NCBI GenBank assembly: GCA_023393475.1
Contig: JAEWLC010000025.1
Coordinates: 62,001-126,000 of the forward strand
Direction: 5' to 3'
Origin: Pseudomonadota bacterium
GTDB taxonomy: Bacteria; Pseudomonadota; Alphaproteobacteria; Rhizobiales; Devosiaceae
Length of the DNA stretch: 64,000 nucleotides
Of the stretch, positions 53,117 to 61,839 are shown piece by piece (position 1 is the first letter of the stretch; each line of letters begins with the position of its first letter). Below the pieces are notes generated by a model that was not told where the DNA came from, searched no databases, and worked only from the letters and a program-made list of their open reading frames with translations. Position numbers and translations under genes: made by a program.

Positions 53117-53653
53117 ATGCGGAACGTCGTGACGTTGGATGGCTACTTCGAGGGACCAACGCCCTGGTCCATCGAGTTCCACAACCTCGTGTTCGGCAAG
53201 GACTTGCAGGAACTGAGCGACGAGCAACTGGCCGATGCCGGCCTGCTGCTGTTCGGCCGCAAGACCTACGAAGGCATGGCCAGCTACTGGCCGAGCGCGC
53301 CGGAGTCCGAGGCGGCCAGCATGAACAATGCGGCCAAGGCGGTGATCTCGAATACGCTCGACCGCGCCGACTGGAACAACACTCGCCTACTTAGAGGTGA
53401 CGGAGTGGAACTGGTGCGAGCGCTCAAGGCTGAGCCGGGAAAGACGATCTACGTATTCGGCAGCGCCGACCTGCTGTCGAACCTGCTGGCGGCCGGCCTT
53501 GTCGATGAGTACCGGCTCTGCATCGCGCCGATCCTGCTCGGCAGGGGCAATCCGCTGTTCAAGCAGCGGGATGCCGCAATCAACCTTGAGCTGGCTTGGG
53601 CCAAGCCGCTCGAGAATGGTGGCGTGCTGATGAGCTATCGCCCCACGGCCTAA
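53117..53653 (+). CDS. dihydrofolate reductase family protein (RibD C-terminal type)
   Basis: A 178-residue protein of the bifunctional deaminase-reductase C-terminal family. Motifs are TLDGYFEGPTPW, LLLFGRKTYEGMASYWP and TIYVFGSADLLSNLLAAGLVDEYRLCIAPILLGRG. It likely binds NADPH, but the true substrate is unknown. AAGGAGG before the ATG fixes the start. The product begins about six residues later than relatives, which usually read MRxxxxFxxxSLDGY, so its first strand is short. Its own promoter and operator precede it. Confidence 0.85.
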   Translation: MRNVVTLDGYFEGPTPWSIEFHNLVFGKDLQELSDEQLADAGLLLFGRKTYEGMASYWPSAPESEAASMNNAAKAVISNTLDRADWNNTRLLRGDGVELVRALKAEPGKTIYVFGSADLLSNLLAAGLVDEYRLCIAPILLGRGNPLFKQRDAAINLELAWAKPLENGGVLMSYRPTA

Positions 53654-53732
53654 GGTCAGCGTATTCGCCGAGACCGAAACAGCATATCCTTCCTGTTGCG
53701 AAGATATTCTTCGCCAACAGGAGGAGCGTCAT

Positions 53733-54023
53733 ATGTCGAAATACATCTTGCTGCTCAACTGGACCGAGCAGGGCATAAAGAACATCAAGAATTCAGGCGC
53801 GCGTTACGACGCGGCAAAGGAGATGGCCGCCAAAAGCGGCTGCACCCTTGAGACGGTCTACATGACCATGGGCAAGTACGATCAGGTGGTCATTGTCGAC
53901 GCGCCGAACGACGAAACCCTCGCGACCTTCAACCTGCGTGTCGGCACACTCGGCTTCACCCGTAGTGTCACCATGAAGGCCTTCACCGAAGCGGACTACA
54001 AGAAGATCACCGCCGCGGTCTGA
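53733..54023 (+). CDS. GYD domain protein
   Basis: A 96-residue ferredoxin-like-fold protein of the GYD family; MSKYILLLNWTEQGIKNIK opens it, and the family's signature Gly-x-Asp region appears as MGKYDQVVIVDAPND. Function is unknown, but these proteins often sit with stress or ligand-binding genes. It is 79 bp after the DHFR-like gene, with AGGAG upstream, and is probably part of the same small unit. Confidence 0.88.
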   Translation: MSKYILLLNWTEQGIKNIKNSGARYDAAKEMAAKSGCTLETVYMTMGKYDQVVIVDAPNDETLATFNLRVGTLGFTRSVTMKAFTEADYKKITAAV

Positions 54024-54072
54024 TCAGCGGGGCAGGGTGACAGGAGCCGATTGGCCCGCTAATTAGCCCGCC

Positions 54073-55203
54073 ATGAAATCCGATTACTCCTTCACCCTGC
54101 TCGCCACGGACGGCCTGGCCCGCGCCGGCCGCATCGATACCTGGCGCGGCGAGGTCAATACGCCCGCCTTCATGCCGGTCGGCACTGTCGGCACGGTCAA
54201 GGGCATGTACCCCGAGCAGGTGCGCGAAACGCATGCCGATATCCTGCTCGGCAACACCTACCACCTGATGTTGCGGCCGGGCGCCGAGCGCGTTGCGGCG
54301 CTGGGCGGGCTGCATGATTTCATGGACTGGCAGCGCCCGATCCTCACGGACTCGGGTGGATTTCAGGTCATGTCTCTGGCGAAACTCCGGAAGTTGACCG
54401 AAAAAGGCGTCAAGTTTCGGTCGCACATTGACGGGTCGGCCCACGAGCTGACCCCAGAGCGCTCGATCGAGATCCAGACGTTGCTCGACAGCGACATCAT
54501 CATGCAGCTCGACGAGTGCATCCCGCTCCCCTCCGAGTACAAGGAGATGGAGCGCGCCATGGAGCTGTCGCTGCGCTGGGCGCAGCGGAGCAAGGACGCG
54601 TTCGGCAACCAGCCCTATCGCTCGCTGCACGGCATCGTGCAGGGCGGGGACAATGCGGAGCTGCGCGGGCGGTCCGCCGCCGGCCTCAAGTCGATCGGCT
54701 TCAACGGCTACTCGATTGGCGGCCTGGCCGTGGGCGAGCCGCAGGAGGTGATGTTCCGTGTCCTGTCCGAGATCACGCCGGAACTGCCCACAGACAAGCC
54801 GCGCTACCTGATGGGCGTCGGCAAGCCCGACGACATTCTCGGCGGCATCGAGCGGGGCGTCGACATGTTCGACTGCGTGCACCCGACCCGGGCCGGCCGT
54901 CACGGCCACGCCTATTCGCGCTTCGGTGTCATCAACCTGAAGAACGCCCGGCACAAGGATGATCCGCGCCCGCTCGACGAGGAGTCGTCCAACCCGAACT
55001 GCCGCCGGTTCAGCCGGGCATATCTGCACCACCTGATCCGCACCGAGGAAATGCTGGGTGCGATGATCCTCAGCCAGATCAACCTGCATTACTACCAGCA
55101 GCTCTGCATAGGTGCCCGGCATGCGATCGAGGCTGGTACGTTCGCCGATTATGCGGCACAAACCCGGGCAACATGGGCTGCGGGAGATATCCCCGCCCGC
55201 TGA
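54073..55203 (+). CDS. tgt: tRNA-guanine transglycosylase
   Basis: A 376-residue TIM-barrel enzyme that exchanges guanine-34 for preQ1 in Asp, Asn, His and Tyr tRNAs. Conserved blocks are LTDSGGFQVMSLAKLRKL (catalytic Asp), LHGIVQGG and MFDCVHPTRAGRHG (nucleophile Asp). The zinc site is altered. In the Zymomonas enzyme the Cys-x-Cys-x2-Cys triplet precedes SRAYLHHL; here the segment reads EESSNPNCRRFSRAYLHHL, keeping only the last Cys, and the zinc-binding His later in the chain aligns with Ile in SQINLHYY. Length is normal, so the protein is likely functional but perhaps zinc-free. Confidence 0.95.
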   Translation: MKSDYSFTLLATDGLARAGRIDTWRGEVNTPAFMPVGTVGTVKGMYPEQVRETHADILLGNTYHLMLRPGAERVAALGGLHDFMDWQRPILTDSGGFQVMSLAKLRKLTEKGVKFRSHIDGSAHELTPERSIEIQTLLDSDIIMQLDECIPLPSEYKEMERAMELSLRWAQRSKDAFGNQPYRSLHGIVQGGDNAELRGRSAAGLKSIGFNGYSIGGLAVGEPQEVMFRVLSEITPELPTDKPRYLMGVGKPDDILGGIERGVDMFDCVHPTRAGRHGHAYSRFGVINLKNARHKDDPRPLDEESSNPNCRRFSRAYLHHLIRTEEMLGAMILSQINLHYYQQLCIGARHAIEAGTFADYAAQTRATWAAGDIPAR

Positions 55204-55226
55204 GAACAGCCGCAGGAGAATAGCGC

Positions 55227-56864
55227 ATGGCCTCTAGCCGCAAGTCCCTCCTCAACCCGCTGATGAAGGCCCGCAAGCGTCTCGACGAGACGACGATGCG
55301 GGAGCTGTTTGCGGCTGACCCCAACCGGTTCAAGACCTTCTCGGCCAAGGCGGGCGACCTGCTGCTCGACTATTCCAAGAACCGCATCGACGAAAAGACG
55401 ATGGAGGCGCTGTTCGCCATCGCCCGCGCCGCTGGTGTCGAGGAACGCCGGGACGCGATGTGGAAGGGCGAGCACATCAACATCACCGAGGACCGCGCCG
55501 TGGAGCACATGGCGCTCCGCTATTTCGGCGACAAGAAGGTGGTGGTCGACGGCAAGGACGTGATGCCGGACGTGCGCGGCGTCTTGGCGGCGATGAAGGC
55601 CTTCTCGGACCAGATCCGTGACGGCTCGATCAAGACCTCGTCGGGCGAGACTTTTACCGACATCGTCAATATCGGCATCGGCGGCTCCGACCTCGGCCCG
55701 GTGATGGTGACGCTGGCGCTCGAGCCCTACACGCGCAAGGACCTCAGGGCGCACTACGTCAGCAATGTCGACGGCGCCCATATCCACGACACGCTGAAGA
55801 CGCTCGACCCCAGGCGCACGCTGTTCATCGTCGCATCGAAGACCTTCACCACCGACGAGACCATGACCAACGCGGCGACGGCCCGGGCCTGGATCGCCGA
55901 TGCGCTGGGCGAGGCGGCGGTAACCGATCATTTCGCCGCGCTCTCGACCAACCTCGCGGCCTGCGCCGATTTCGGCATCAAGCCGGATCGGATCTTCGGC
56001 TTCTGGGACTGGGTCGGCGGGCGCTACTCGGTCTGGTCGGCCATCGGCCTGCCGGTGGCGATCACTGTCGGCTACGACAATTTCGAGGCGTTCCTGCGCG
56101 GTGCCTACGAGATGGATCAGCATTTCCTCAAGACCAAGCTGGAGAAGAACCTGCCGGTCATCATGGCGCTGATCGGGATCTGGTATCGCAACGCCTGGGG
56201 CTTCTCGACCCACGCCGTGCTGCCCTACGACCAGCGTCTCAGCCGTTTCGCCGCTTACCTGCAGCAGCAGGACATGGAGAGCAACGGCAAGTCGGTGAAC
56301 CTCGACGGCAAGCCGGTGGACTACAACACCGGCCCGATTATCTGGGGCGAGCCCGGCACCAATGGCCAGCACGCCTTCTACCAGCTGATCCACCAGGGCA
56401 CGGACGTGATCCCGGTCGATTTCCTCGTCGCCGCGCAACCGCACGAGGCGCTGCCGCCACACCACGACAAGCTCGTCGCCAACGTCTTCGCCCAGTCCGA
56501 GGCGCTGATGCTGGGCAAGACCAAGGACGAAGTGGTGGCCGAACTGACCGCGCAGGGGATCGACAAGGCGAAGATCAAGTCGCTGACCCCGCACAAGGTG
56601 TTCCCCGGCAACCGCCCGTCCAACACCCTGATCTACCCCAAGCTGACCCCGGAGCGCCTCGGCAGCCTCGTCGCCCTCTACGAGCACAAGGTGTTCGTGC
56701 AGGGCACCATCTGGGGCGTGAACTCCTACGACCAGTGGGGCGTGGAACTGGGCAAGCAGCTTGCCAAGGCCCTGCTGCCCAAGGTGCAGGGCACTGAGAA
56801 GGCGGATGGGCACGACAGCTCGACGAAGGGGTTGGTCGAGGCTTACCTGAAGATGAAAGGCTGA
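55227..56864 (+). CDS. pgi: glucose-6-phosphate isomerase
   Basis: A 545-residue sugar isomerase interconverting glucose- and fructose-6-phosphate. Key blocks are NIGIGGSDLGPVMVTLAL, VASKTFTTDETMTNA, FGFWDWVGGRYSVWSAIGL and WGEPGTNGQHAFYQLIHQGT; the C-terminal GVNSYDQWGVELGKQLA contains the catalytic Lys environment. It starts 23 bp after tgt, with AGGAGAA upstream. Length is standard. Confidence 0.97.
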   Translation: MASSRKSLLNPLMKARKRLDETTMRELFAADPNRFKTFSAKAGDLLLDYSKNRIDEKTMEALFAIARAAGVEERRDAMWKGEHINITEDRAVEHMALRYFGDKKVVVDGKDVMPDVRGVLAAMKAFSDQIRDGSIKTSSGETFTDIVNIGIGGSDLGPVMVTLALEPYTRKDLRAHYVSNVDGAHIHDTLKTLDPRRTLFIVASKTFTTDETMTNAATARAWIADALGEAAVTDHFAALSTNLAACADFGIKPDRIFGFWDWVGGRYSVWSAIGLPVAITVGYDNFEAFLRGAYEMDQHFLKTKLEKNLPVIMALIGIWYRNAWGFSTHAVLPYDQRLSRFAAYLQQQDMESNGKSVNLDGKPVDYNTGPIIWGEPGTNGQHAFYQLIHQGTDVIPVDFLVAAQPHEALPPHHDKLVANVFAQSEALMLGKTKDEVVAELTAQGIDKAKIKSLTPHKVFPGNRPSNTLIYPKLTPERLGSLVALYEHKVFVQGTIWGVNSYDQWGVELGKQLAKALLPKVQGTEKADGHDSSTKGLVEAYLKMKG

Positions 56865-56906
56865 GGCGACGCGCAGGCCTCTTCAAGTCGGTGGATCGGT
56901 GATGCC

Positions 56907-57158
56907 ATGATGACATTCAGTCTCGATGCAGAGACCAACATCCTACAGGTGCACCTGGACCGTCCGGGTATGATCGAACTGCAGGCCACGCTCGCGGAGC
57001 TCGCTAGCGTTGGCGGCCACACCCATATCTACGACCTCCCCACGATGGACCTTTACGGTCAAAAAGGCGCTGTGGAGGTGGTGATAGACTACGTCGACGA
57101 CGACCTGACTGAAGATGAGGCACGGCTGCGGTCGACAATGCCCCAGCCACTAAGATGA
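56907..57158 (+). CDS. small protein, Imm32-like pattern
   Basis: An 83-residue acidic protein. The pattern of hydrophobic strands around GGHTHIYDLPTMDLYGQKGAVEVVIDYVDDD resembles the small Imm32-type immunity proteins, but this is only a weak resemblance. ATG codons at 56907 and 56910 are both possible. It overlaps the next gene as ATGA, so it is coupled to the phosphotransferase. Confidence 0.5.
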   Translation: MMTFSLDAETNILQVHLDRPGMIELQATLAELASVGGHTHIYDLPTMDLYGQKGAVEVVIDYVDDDLTEDEARLRSTMPQPLR

Positions 57159-58135
57159 CCGAGGCGGTGGCAGAGGTAGACGTGATCAAAGCACCCCCGG
57201 TCGCGATCGATCCGGATCGGCTGGCGGCCACGTTTGCCGATTTCGGCCTTGGTGTTCCCGCTGATATCACCGAACTCATTGGTGGCGGCGCTCGCTCGTT
57301 CCGCATCGACCGCGTGGACGGCCAGCCGGTCGTGCTCAAGGTATTCAACGACGCGTTGCCGTACGCGACCGGCAAAGAGACATATGCCTCGAAGTTGCTA
57401 CGCGACCTCGATGTGCCGATGACTCGCTTTCTCGCCTCGGACGAGACTCGCACGCGGATGCCGTTCCGCTTCACCGTCGCGAACTATCTGCCCGGCAGGC
57501 AGGTGATGACCTTCAAGGATGCGCCCGACGTCGGCGACCTCTACCGGCAGATGGGCGCGATGCTGCGCAAGCTTCATACGGTATCGGTGGATGGCTACGG
57601 CAGCTTCGGCGAGGCCGGTGTCGTCAATCCGGCCGCGACCAATGCGGAGTTCGTGGCGCGCTTCTTCGCTCATGGCTTCGACCGCTTCCGCCACTACGGC
57701 GGCGACGAAGCGCTGGCGCAGCGATTGGAACAGATCGTCGCCGACCACGCGGATGTCATCGCGTACAGCAGGGGCGCCGTGTTCGCCCATGACGACTTCC
57801 AGCCCCACAACGTGCTGGCCGAGCGTGACGCCAATGGCCGCCTGCGGCTGACGGGGCTGATCGACTTCGGCAATGCCAAGGCCTCCGACCCAGTCTGCGA
57901 CCTCGCCAAGGCGCTGTTCTGCAGCGAGCACGATGCCCCGGGCAGCGGCCCCGCGATCCGCGAAGGCTACGGGGCCATCGACCATCCCGATCCGGACGCC
58001 GCGCTCTGGATCTACCTGCTGCTGCACCGCCTCACCATGTGGTGGTGGTTGCGCCATGCCGGCGTGATCCGCGAAGGCGAGCGGCACGACCTGATCGTTG
58101 ACCTCGAGGCGATGGCGTCGCAGAAGCGGGCATGA
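57155..58135 (+). CDS. APH-family phosphotransferase
   Basis: A 326-residue kinase-fold protein of the aminoglycoside phosphotransferase / choline-kinase-like family. The nucleotide-binding N-lobe includes GGGARSFRIDRVDGQPVVLKVF with the Lys. The catalytic loop is AHDDFQPHNVL, and the metal-binding Asp lies in GLIDFGNAKASDPVCDLA. Homoserine, fructosamine or small-metabolite kinases share the fold; substrate is unknown. It sits between overlapping neighbours, a small protein and map, and may form one transcript with them. Confidence 0.82.
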   Translation: MTEAVAEVDVIKAPPVAIDPDRLAATFADFGLGVPADITELIGGGARSFRIDRVDGQPVVLKVFNDALPYATGKETYASKLLRDLDVPMTRFLASDETRTRMPFRFTVANYLPGRQVMTFKDAPDVGDLYRQMGAMLRKLHTVSVDGYGSFGEAGVVNPAATNAEFVARFFAHGFDRFRHYGGDEALAQRLEQIVADHADVIAYSRGAVFAHDDFQPHNVLAERDANGRLRLTGLIDFGNAKASDPVCDLAKALFCSEHDAPGSGPAIREGYGAIDHPDPDAALWIYLLLHRLTMWWWLRHAGVIREGERHDLIVDLEAMASQKRA

Positions 58136-58884
58136 TTATCTCGACCGACGACCAACTCGACAAACTCAAGGCCATCGGGCGCATCTGCGCCCTGGCGCGG
58201 GACGCCATGGCAGAGTCGCTCAGGCCAGGCATCACCACTCAGGAACTGGACGACATCGGCCGGCGCATCCTCAACGAGAACGGGGCGCGGTCGGCACCCG
58301 AGATCACTTACAATTTTCCCGGCGCGACCTGCATCTCGGTCAACGAAGAGATTGCCCACGGCATCCCCGGCAGCCGCGTGATCAAGCCCGGCGATCTCGT
58401 GAACATCGACGTCTCGGCCGAACTCAACGGCGTGTTTGCCGACACGGGCGCGTCGTTCGTCGTTCCGGCGGCCGATCCGAAGCTGGCGGCGCTCTGCCGC
58501 GACGGAAAGCGCGCGATGTGGGAGGGGATCCGGGCAGTCCGGTCGGGCGCGCCGCTCGCAAACATCGGCAACGCCATCGGCGCCTTCGCCAAGAAGCACC
58601 GCTACACGCTGATCGAAAATCTCGCGAGCCACGGCGTCGGCGACAGCCTGCATGACGAGCCGGGCGAGATCTCCACCTGGCCGGACCGTTCCGAACGCCG
58701 GGTCATCGACAACGGCCTTGTCTTCACCGTCGAACCGTTCCTGTCGCTCGGCGGGCGCATGGCCGAACAGGCGAGCGAGGACGACGAATGGACGCTGGTT
58801 GCCGACCCGCCGGCGCCCTGCGTGCAGTACGAGCATACCGTGGTTGCGACGCGACGTGGCGCCATTGTGGTGACTACGGCATGA
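58132..58884 (+). CDS. map: type I methionine aminopeptidase (paralogue)
   Basis: A 250-residue metallopeptidase removing initiator methionine. All five metal ligands are visible: LVNIDVSAELNGVFADTGAS (two Asp), NLASHGVGDSLHDEP (His), VFTVEPFLS (Glu) and VQYEHTVV (Glu). The substrate His is in NEEIAHGIPGS. Its start overlaps the phosphotransferase stop. It is probably a second copy beside a housekeeping map gene elsewhere, since it lies in an accessory-looking operon. Confidence 0.9.
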   Translation: MIISTDDQLDKLKAIGRICALARDAMAESLRPGITTQELDDIGRRILNENGARSAPEITYNFPGATCISVNEEIAHGIPGSRVIKPGDLVNIDVSAELNGVFADTGASFVVPAADPKLAALCRDGKRAMWEGIRAVRSGAPLANIGNAIGAFAKKHRYTLIENLASHGVGDSLHDEPGEISTWPDRSERRVIDNGLVFTVEPFLSLGGRMAEQASEDDEWTLVADPPAPCVQYEHTVVATRRGAIVVTTA

Positions 58885-59002
58885 GCATGGCGGGCGGCTG
58901 AACGGATTCTGAGCAGCCGGTTCCAAACGCGTTCAATTTCAGTGGGCTAGGGTCATCCCAACGCTGCCAACGCAGCACTGACCAACCCAGGAAACGCAGA
59001 AA

Positions 59003-59434
59003 ATGACCGTTCTCAACCTCATCAGGCAGACCAGCCGCGCCGCGGTCCTTGCCGTAGTTCTCGCCGGCACCGCCCTGAGCGCGGTCCCGGCCCAGGCAGC
59101 CCCCAACCTCAGCGGCGGCTTCTCGCTCGACGTCAAGCCGCAGGGCGGCGACCAGAAGCAGATGCAGCAGTACAAGAAGAAGCAGTTCGGGCCGAACGAC
59201 TTCTTCAACTGGTGCCTCACCGACAAGCAGATCCGCCGGGGCCTGATGAACTACGGCTTCGACGATGTCGATATCGTCGCGCACCTCAGCAAGAACCGCG
59301 TCCGCGTCGAGGCCTCCTACGGCAACTGGTACTACGCGATGCGCATCCACCGCTGCTCGGGCGTCGTCGACCGCATCAAGAAGCTGTACCCGGTCTGGGA
59401 CAACGACGATTACGACGACGACGACTGGTATTGA
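59003..59434 (+). CDS. exported protein with acidic C-terminus
   Basis: A 143-residue protein with a signal peptide (cleavage near PAQA-AP). The central part (DFFNWCLTDKQIRRGLMNYGFDDVDIVAHLSKNRVRVEASYGNWYYAMRIHRCSG, here described by its ends only as DFFNWCLTD and HRCSG) looks like a PepSY-type or stress-related small domain with two cysteines. The last residues are an Asp-rich run ending DDDDWY. Function is unknown. A hairpin terminator follows. Confidence 0.65.
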   Translation: MTVLNLIRQTSRAAVLAVVLAGTALSAVPAQAAPNLSGGFSLDVKPQGGDQKQMQQYKKKQFGPNDFFNWCLTDKQIRRGLMNYGFDDVDIVAHLSKNRVRVEASYGNWYYAMRIHRCSGVVDRIKKLYPVWDNDDYDDDDWY

Positions 59435-59446
59435 GTAGTCGATCCG

Positions 59447-59468
59447 GGCAGGGGCTAACGCCCCTGCC
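59447..59468. terminator. shared terminator of convergent genes
   Basis: A 9-bp stem, GGCAGGGGC with GCCCCTGCC, with TAAC loop lies after the exported-protein gene and touches the stop codon of the convergent SDR gene. There is no U-tract. Confidence 0.65.
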
Positions 59469-60214
59469 TAGATGTTCGTGCGCCTGACCAGCCACCAGGG
59501 CAGGGCGCGCACGATCAGCATGATTAGCCACCAGTGGCGCGGCGCGTATTGCACCGGGCCACCACTATCGGCGGCGGCTCGGACGATCCGCGCGACGCTC
59601 TCCGCCGACGCCAGCCGGCGTCCCGGCGGGCCTCCTGCCGTCATCGCAGTCGCCGTAGGACCGGGCTTCACGACTACCGCCCTGAGCTTCGTTCCGGCGA
59701 ACCGGTGGGCAATCCCCTCGACCAGCGTCTCGATGCCCGCCTTGGTCGAGGCGTAGATGAAGTTCCTGCGCCGCCCGCGATCGCCCGCCACCGAACCCAG
59801 CACTACCAGCGAACCATGCCCCTGTTTTTCGAGCAGGTTGGCGACGGCCAGCGCCCACAGGGACGTGGAGACATAGTTGGTCTCCATCATCGAGCGGGCA
59901 ACCGGGAGGTCGGCCGCGGCGACCGGCTGGGGCGGCATGATGGCGTAGGCGATGTGGATGTGGTCGACCCCGCCGAGCGCCGCCGTGATGCGCGCGAGTT
60001 CCTCGCCCGGTTCGGTGTTCGCGAGATCGAGCACGATGCTGGCGCACTCGCCGGCACCCAGTGAAAGCAGTTCACCCTCGAGTTCGGCCAGCCGTCGGGC
60101 ATCCCGAGCGACGAGGACCAGCCGCGCGCCTTCGGCGGCGTAGAGCCGTGCCGTTGCCGCCGCGATACCCGAAGTCGCGCCCAGAATGACGACCCGCAAA
60201 CGTTCCTCAGCCAT
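59468..60214 (-). CDS. short-chain dehydrogenase/reductase
   Basis: A 248-residue Rossmann-fold oxidoreductase. The nucleotide site is VVILGATSGIAAATARLYA, and the active site has Tyr-x-x-x-Lys in YASTKAG; the Ser is in VLGSVAGD. The hydrophobic C-terminus (WWLIMLIVRALPWWLVRR) suggests membrane association and recalls DprE2-type reductases of decaprenyl-phospho-arabinose synthesis, but no DprE1 partner is adjacent. I use the internal ATG before AEERLRVV; an upstream ATG would add 10 residues. Confidence 0.85.
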   Translation of the reverse strand: MAEERLRVVILGATSGIAAATARLYAAEGARLVLVARDARRLAELEGELLSLGAGECASIVLDLANTEPGEELARITAALGGVDHIHIAYAIMPPQPVAAADLPVARSMMETNYVSTSLWALAVANLLEKQGHGSLVVLGSVAGDRGRRRNFIYASTKAGIETLVEGIAHRFAGTKLRAVVVKPGPTATAMTAGGPPGRRLASAESVARIVRAAADSGGPVQYAPRHWWLIMLIVRALPWWLVRRTNI

Positions 60215-60578
60215 ACCCACCCGCGATTCTGTTCGTTCGCGCACACTGCATCATTGCCGGTGGCCGCCAAAAGATGGCGCCCGAGGTTCTCTTTGCCACA
60301 ATTGAGGGGAGGGGTAGTAGCGCCGCGGACGGGAAAGAGGCTCGTCTGCCGTTTCGTTGGCCAGAGCGGGAAACCGGAAAAACCGCAATGTTCCCCGTGC
60401 CCGTCGCGTCCGGTTGACACGCGGCGCTACTGGCAGATCAACGTCGCCGACATGGATCGGTTGCCCAGGTAGATTGAACTCTATGTATCGCGGTTCTGCC
60501 AAAATCCGGCCGCTCCCGGGCCACACTGCCCACCTAGCTTCGATCGGAACTTAACGCAGCAATCGGGGGGCAATCCGA
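60215..60578. other. intergenic region, no gene seen
   Basis: This 364-bp stretch between divergent genes shows no supported coding frame. It holds a TTGACA hexamer at 60414 without a convincing -10 partner. Promoters for both flanking genes should be here. I see no RNA gene or repeat. Confidence 0.5.
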
Positions 60579-60944
60579 ATGACTGCCACGAAGAAGCGCA
60601 GAAGGCCGGTCATCGGTGCCGAGACCTCCACTGCCCTGCAGCGTGAGAAGACGCTATTCGTATCGCGCAACGCGGACCGATGCAGCCACCTGCTGGTTCG
60701 GTTCCAGCCGGACGAACGGGCGCGGCAACTGACCATTACCGCTGCCTTCGCCTTCGACGAGAATCGGGTATGGCACCAGGTCGATGCCGTCGTTCCTGCG
60801 GACGAACTGCACCGGGAGTCCGGCCCCGATCGCAGCCTGATCGCGGCTTTCGGCCAACTCGAGGACGGCATCAGCGCGGCGCGCATCGCCCGCCTGTTCG
60901 CGCCGCTCTCCATCGCCCAGCGCATGGCCGCAGGGCGCGCCTGA
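60579..60944 (+). CDS. conserved-looking hypothetical protein
   Basis: A 121-residue protein with a basic start (TATKKRRRPVIGAE) and a mixed alpha/beta core (RQLTITAAFAFDENRVWHQVDAVVPAD). No family is recognised. A G-rich run (CGGGGGGC) precedes the ATG. It lies in a stretch of small unknown genes and has no clear operon partner; the next gene starts 49 bp on. Confidence 0.5.
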   Translation: MTATKKRRRPVIGAETSTALQREKTLFVSRNADRCSHLLVRFQPDERARQLTITAAFAFDENRVWHQVDAVVPADELHRESGPDRSLIAAFGQLEDGISAARIARLFAPLSIAQRMAAGRA

Positions 60945-60993
60945 CTATTCCTGCAACCGAGGGTGGCCGCCTATCTGGCCGGGGAGCAATGCT

Positions 60994-61215
60994 ATGAAGA
61001 CCTGCTGGTTCATCGTCATCGAAAGCATGGGCGAGTGGTGGGTGGATTGCGAAGGCAAGGCCTACGGCCCCTTCGAGAGCCGCGAGGATGCGGAGGCGGA
61101 AGCCAAGTACATCGCGCTCACCTACGGCGATGAATCCCGCCGCTCGCAGGTGTTCGCCGCCGAAGAGAACGGCGCCCACCGGCTGATCTGGTCCGGGCCG
61201 GTTCCTGCCAGCTAA
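60994..61215 (+). CDS. small DUF2188-like protein
   Basis: A 73-residue protein. WWVDCEGKAYGPFESREDAEAEAKYIALTYGDESRRSQVFA, read in pieces (GKAYGPFESREDAEAEAK, SQVFAAEENG), matches the short beta-alpha pattern of DUF2188-like proteins. Function is unknown. GGGGAG precedes the ATG. Its stop overlaps that of the convergent neighbour by four bases. Confidence 0.6.
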   Translation: MKTCWFIVIESMGEWWVDCEGKAYGPFESREDAEAEAKYIALTYGDESRRSQVFAAEENGAHRLIWSGPVPAS

Positions 61216-61520
61216 GCCTGCTCGCGGCCGACATCCTTGCCGCTGCCGACCCGGCGGGCGAGTGCCGTGAACGACAGGGCCTTGCCATCCGCCACGGTGG
61301 CGTTGGCCATGCGCAACAGGCGGGCGGGGAAAGCGAGCGCGTCGCGTTCAGCGGGGCGGAGATTCTCCATCGAGCGATAGTCGGTCAGCGCGGTATCTTC
61401 GGCCGAACGCATGGCGTCGTCTACATCCTGGCGTGATACGACCCCCTTGCTGATCAGCGTCTCGTGGATCGCGGCGATAGCGAGATACAGGCCCTCTAGC
61501 TGCAGATTGGCGGTGTTCAT
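61212..61520 (-). CDS. hypothetical helical protein
   Basis: A 102-residue helical protein (LEGLYLAIAAIHETLISKGV, RQDVDDAMRSAEDTAL). I chose the second ATG because GGAGG sits six bases upstream of it and directly abuts the first. No family is recognised. The stop codon shares bases with the convergent small gene, and tRNA-Lys lies 100 bp upstream. Confidence 0.55.
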   Translation of the reverse strand: MNTANLQLEGLYLAIAAIHETLISKGVVSRQDVDDAMRSAEDTALTDYRSMENLRPAERDALAFPARLLRMANATVADGKALSFTALARRVGSGKDVGREQA

Positions 61521-61622
61521 CGGCATCCTCCCGGTCTGGCGCTAGGTTGCGCCCTCGCTCGAGGAATGAACAGCCGGAAAGCGGGCTCGGTTCCGCCGGA
61601 ATGTCGTCTGCAGGGTGGGGAG

Positions 61623-61697
61623 TGGTACGCCCGGATGGATTCGAACCATCGACCATCCGATTAAAAGTCGGATGCTCTACCACTGAGCTACGGGCGC
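61623..61697 (-). tRNA. tRNA-Lys(UUU)
   Basis: On the minus strand GCGCCCG pairs with CGGGCGT (one wobble), followed by discriminator A and encoded CCA. The anticodon loop is CTTTTAA with anticodon TTT. The D-arm GCTC-AGTGGTA-GAGC and T-arm GATGG-TTCGAAT-CCATC are intact. It sits alone between unknown genes. Confidence 0.96.
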
Positions 61698-61839
61698 CCG
61701 GAGCGGGGTCAGGAAAAGTAGCGGACTTTTCCGGTTCGATCCCGCGTCAAACTCAAGATGAACCGCTTGGCGGATCGGCGCGGAACATAGGCATTCGGCC
61801 CCGACTGTCAATTGCAATCGGCGGCGCCGCTGCCTCGCG

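Noticed and set aside
60414..60419. TTGACA as promoter for the 60579 gene
   Set aside because: No acceptable -10 hexamer at 16-18 bp spacing.
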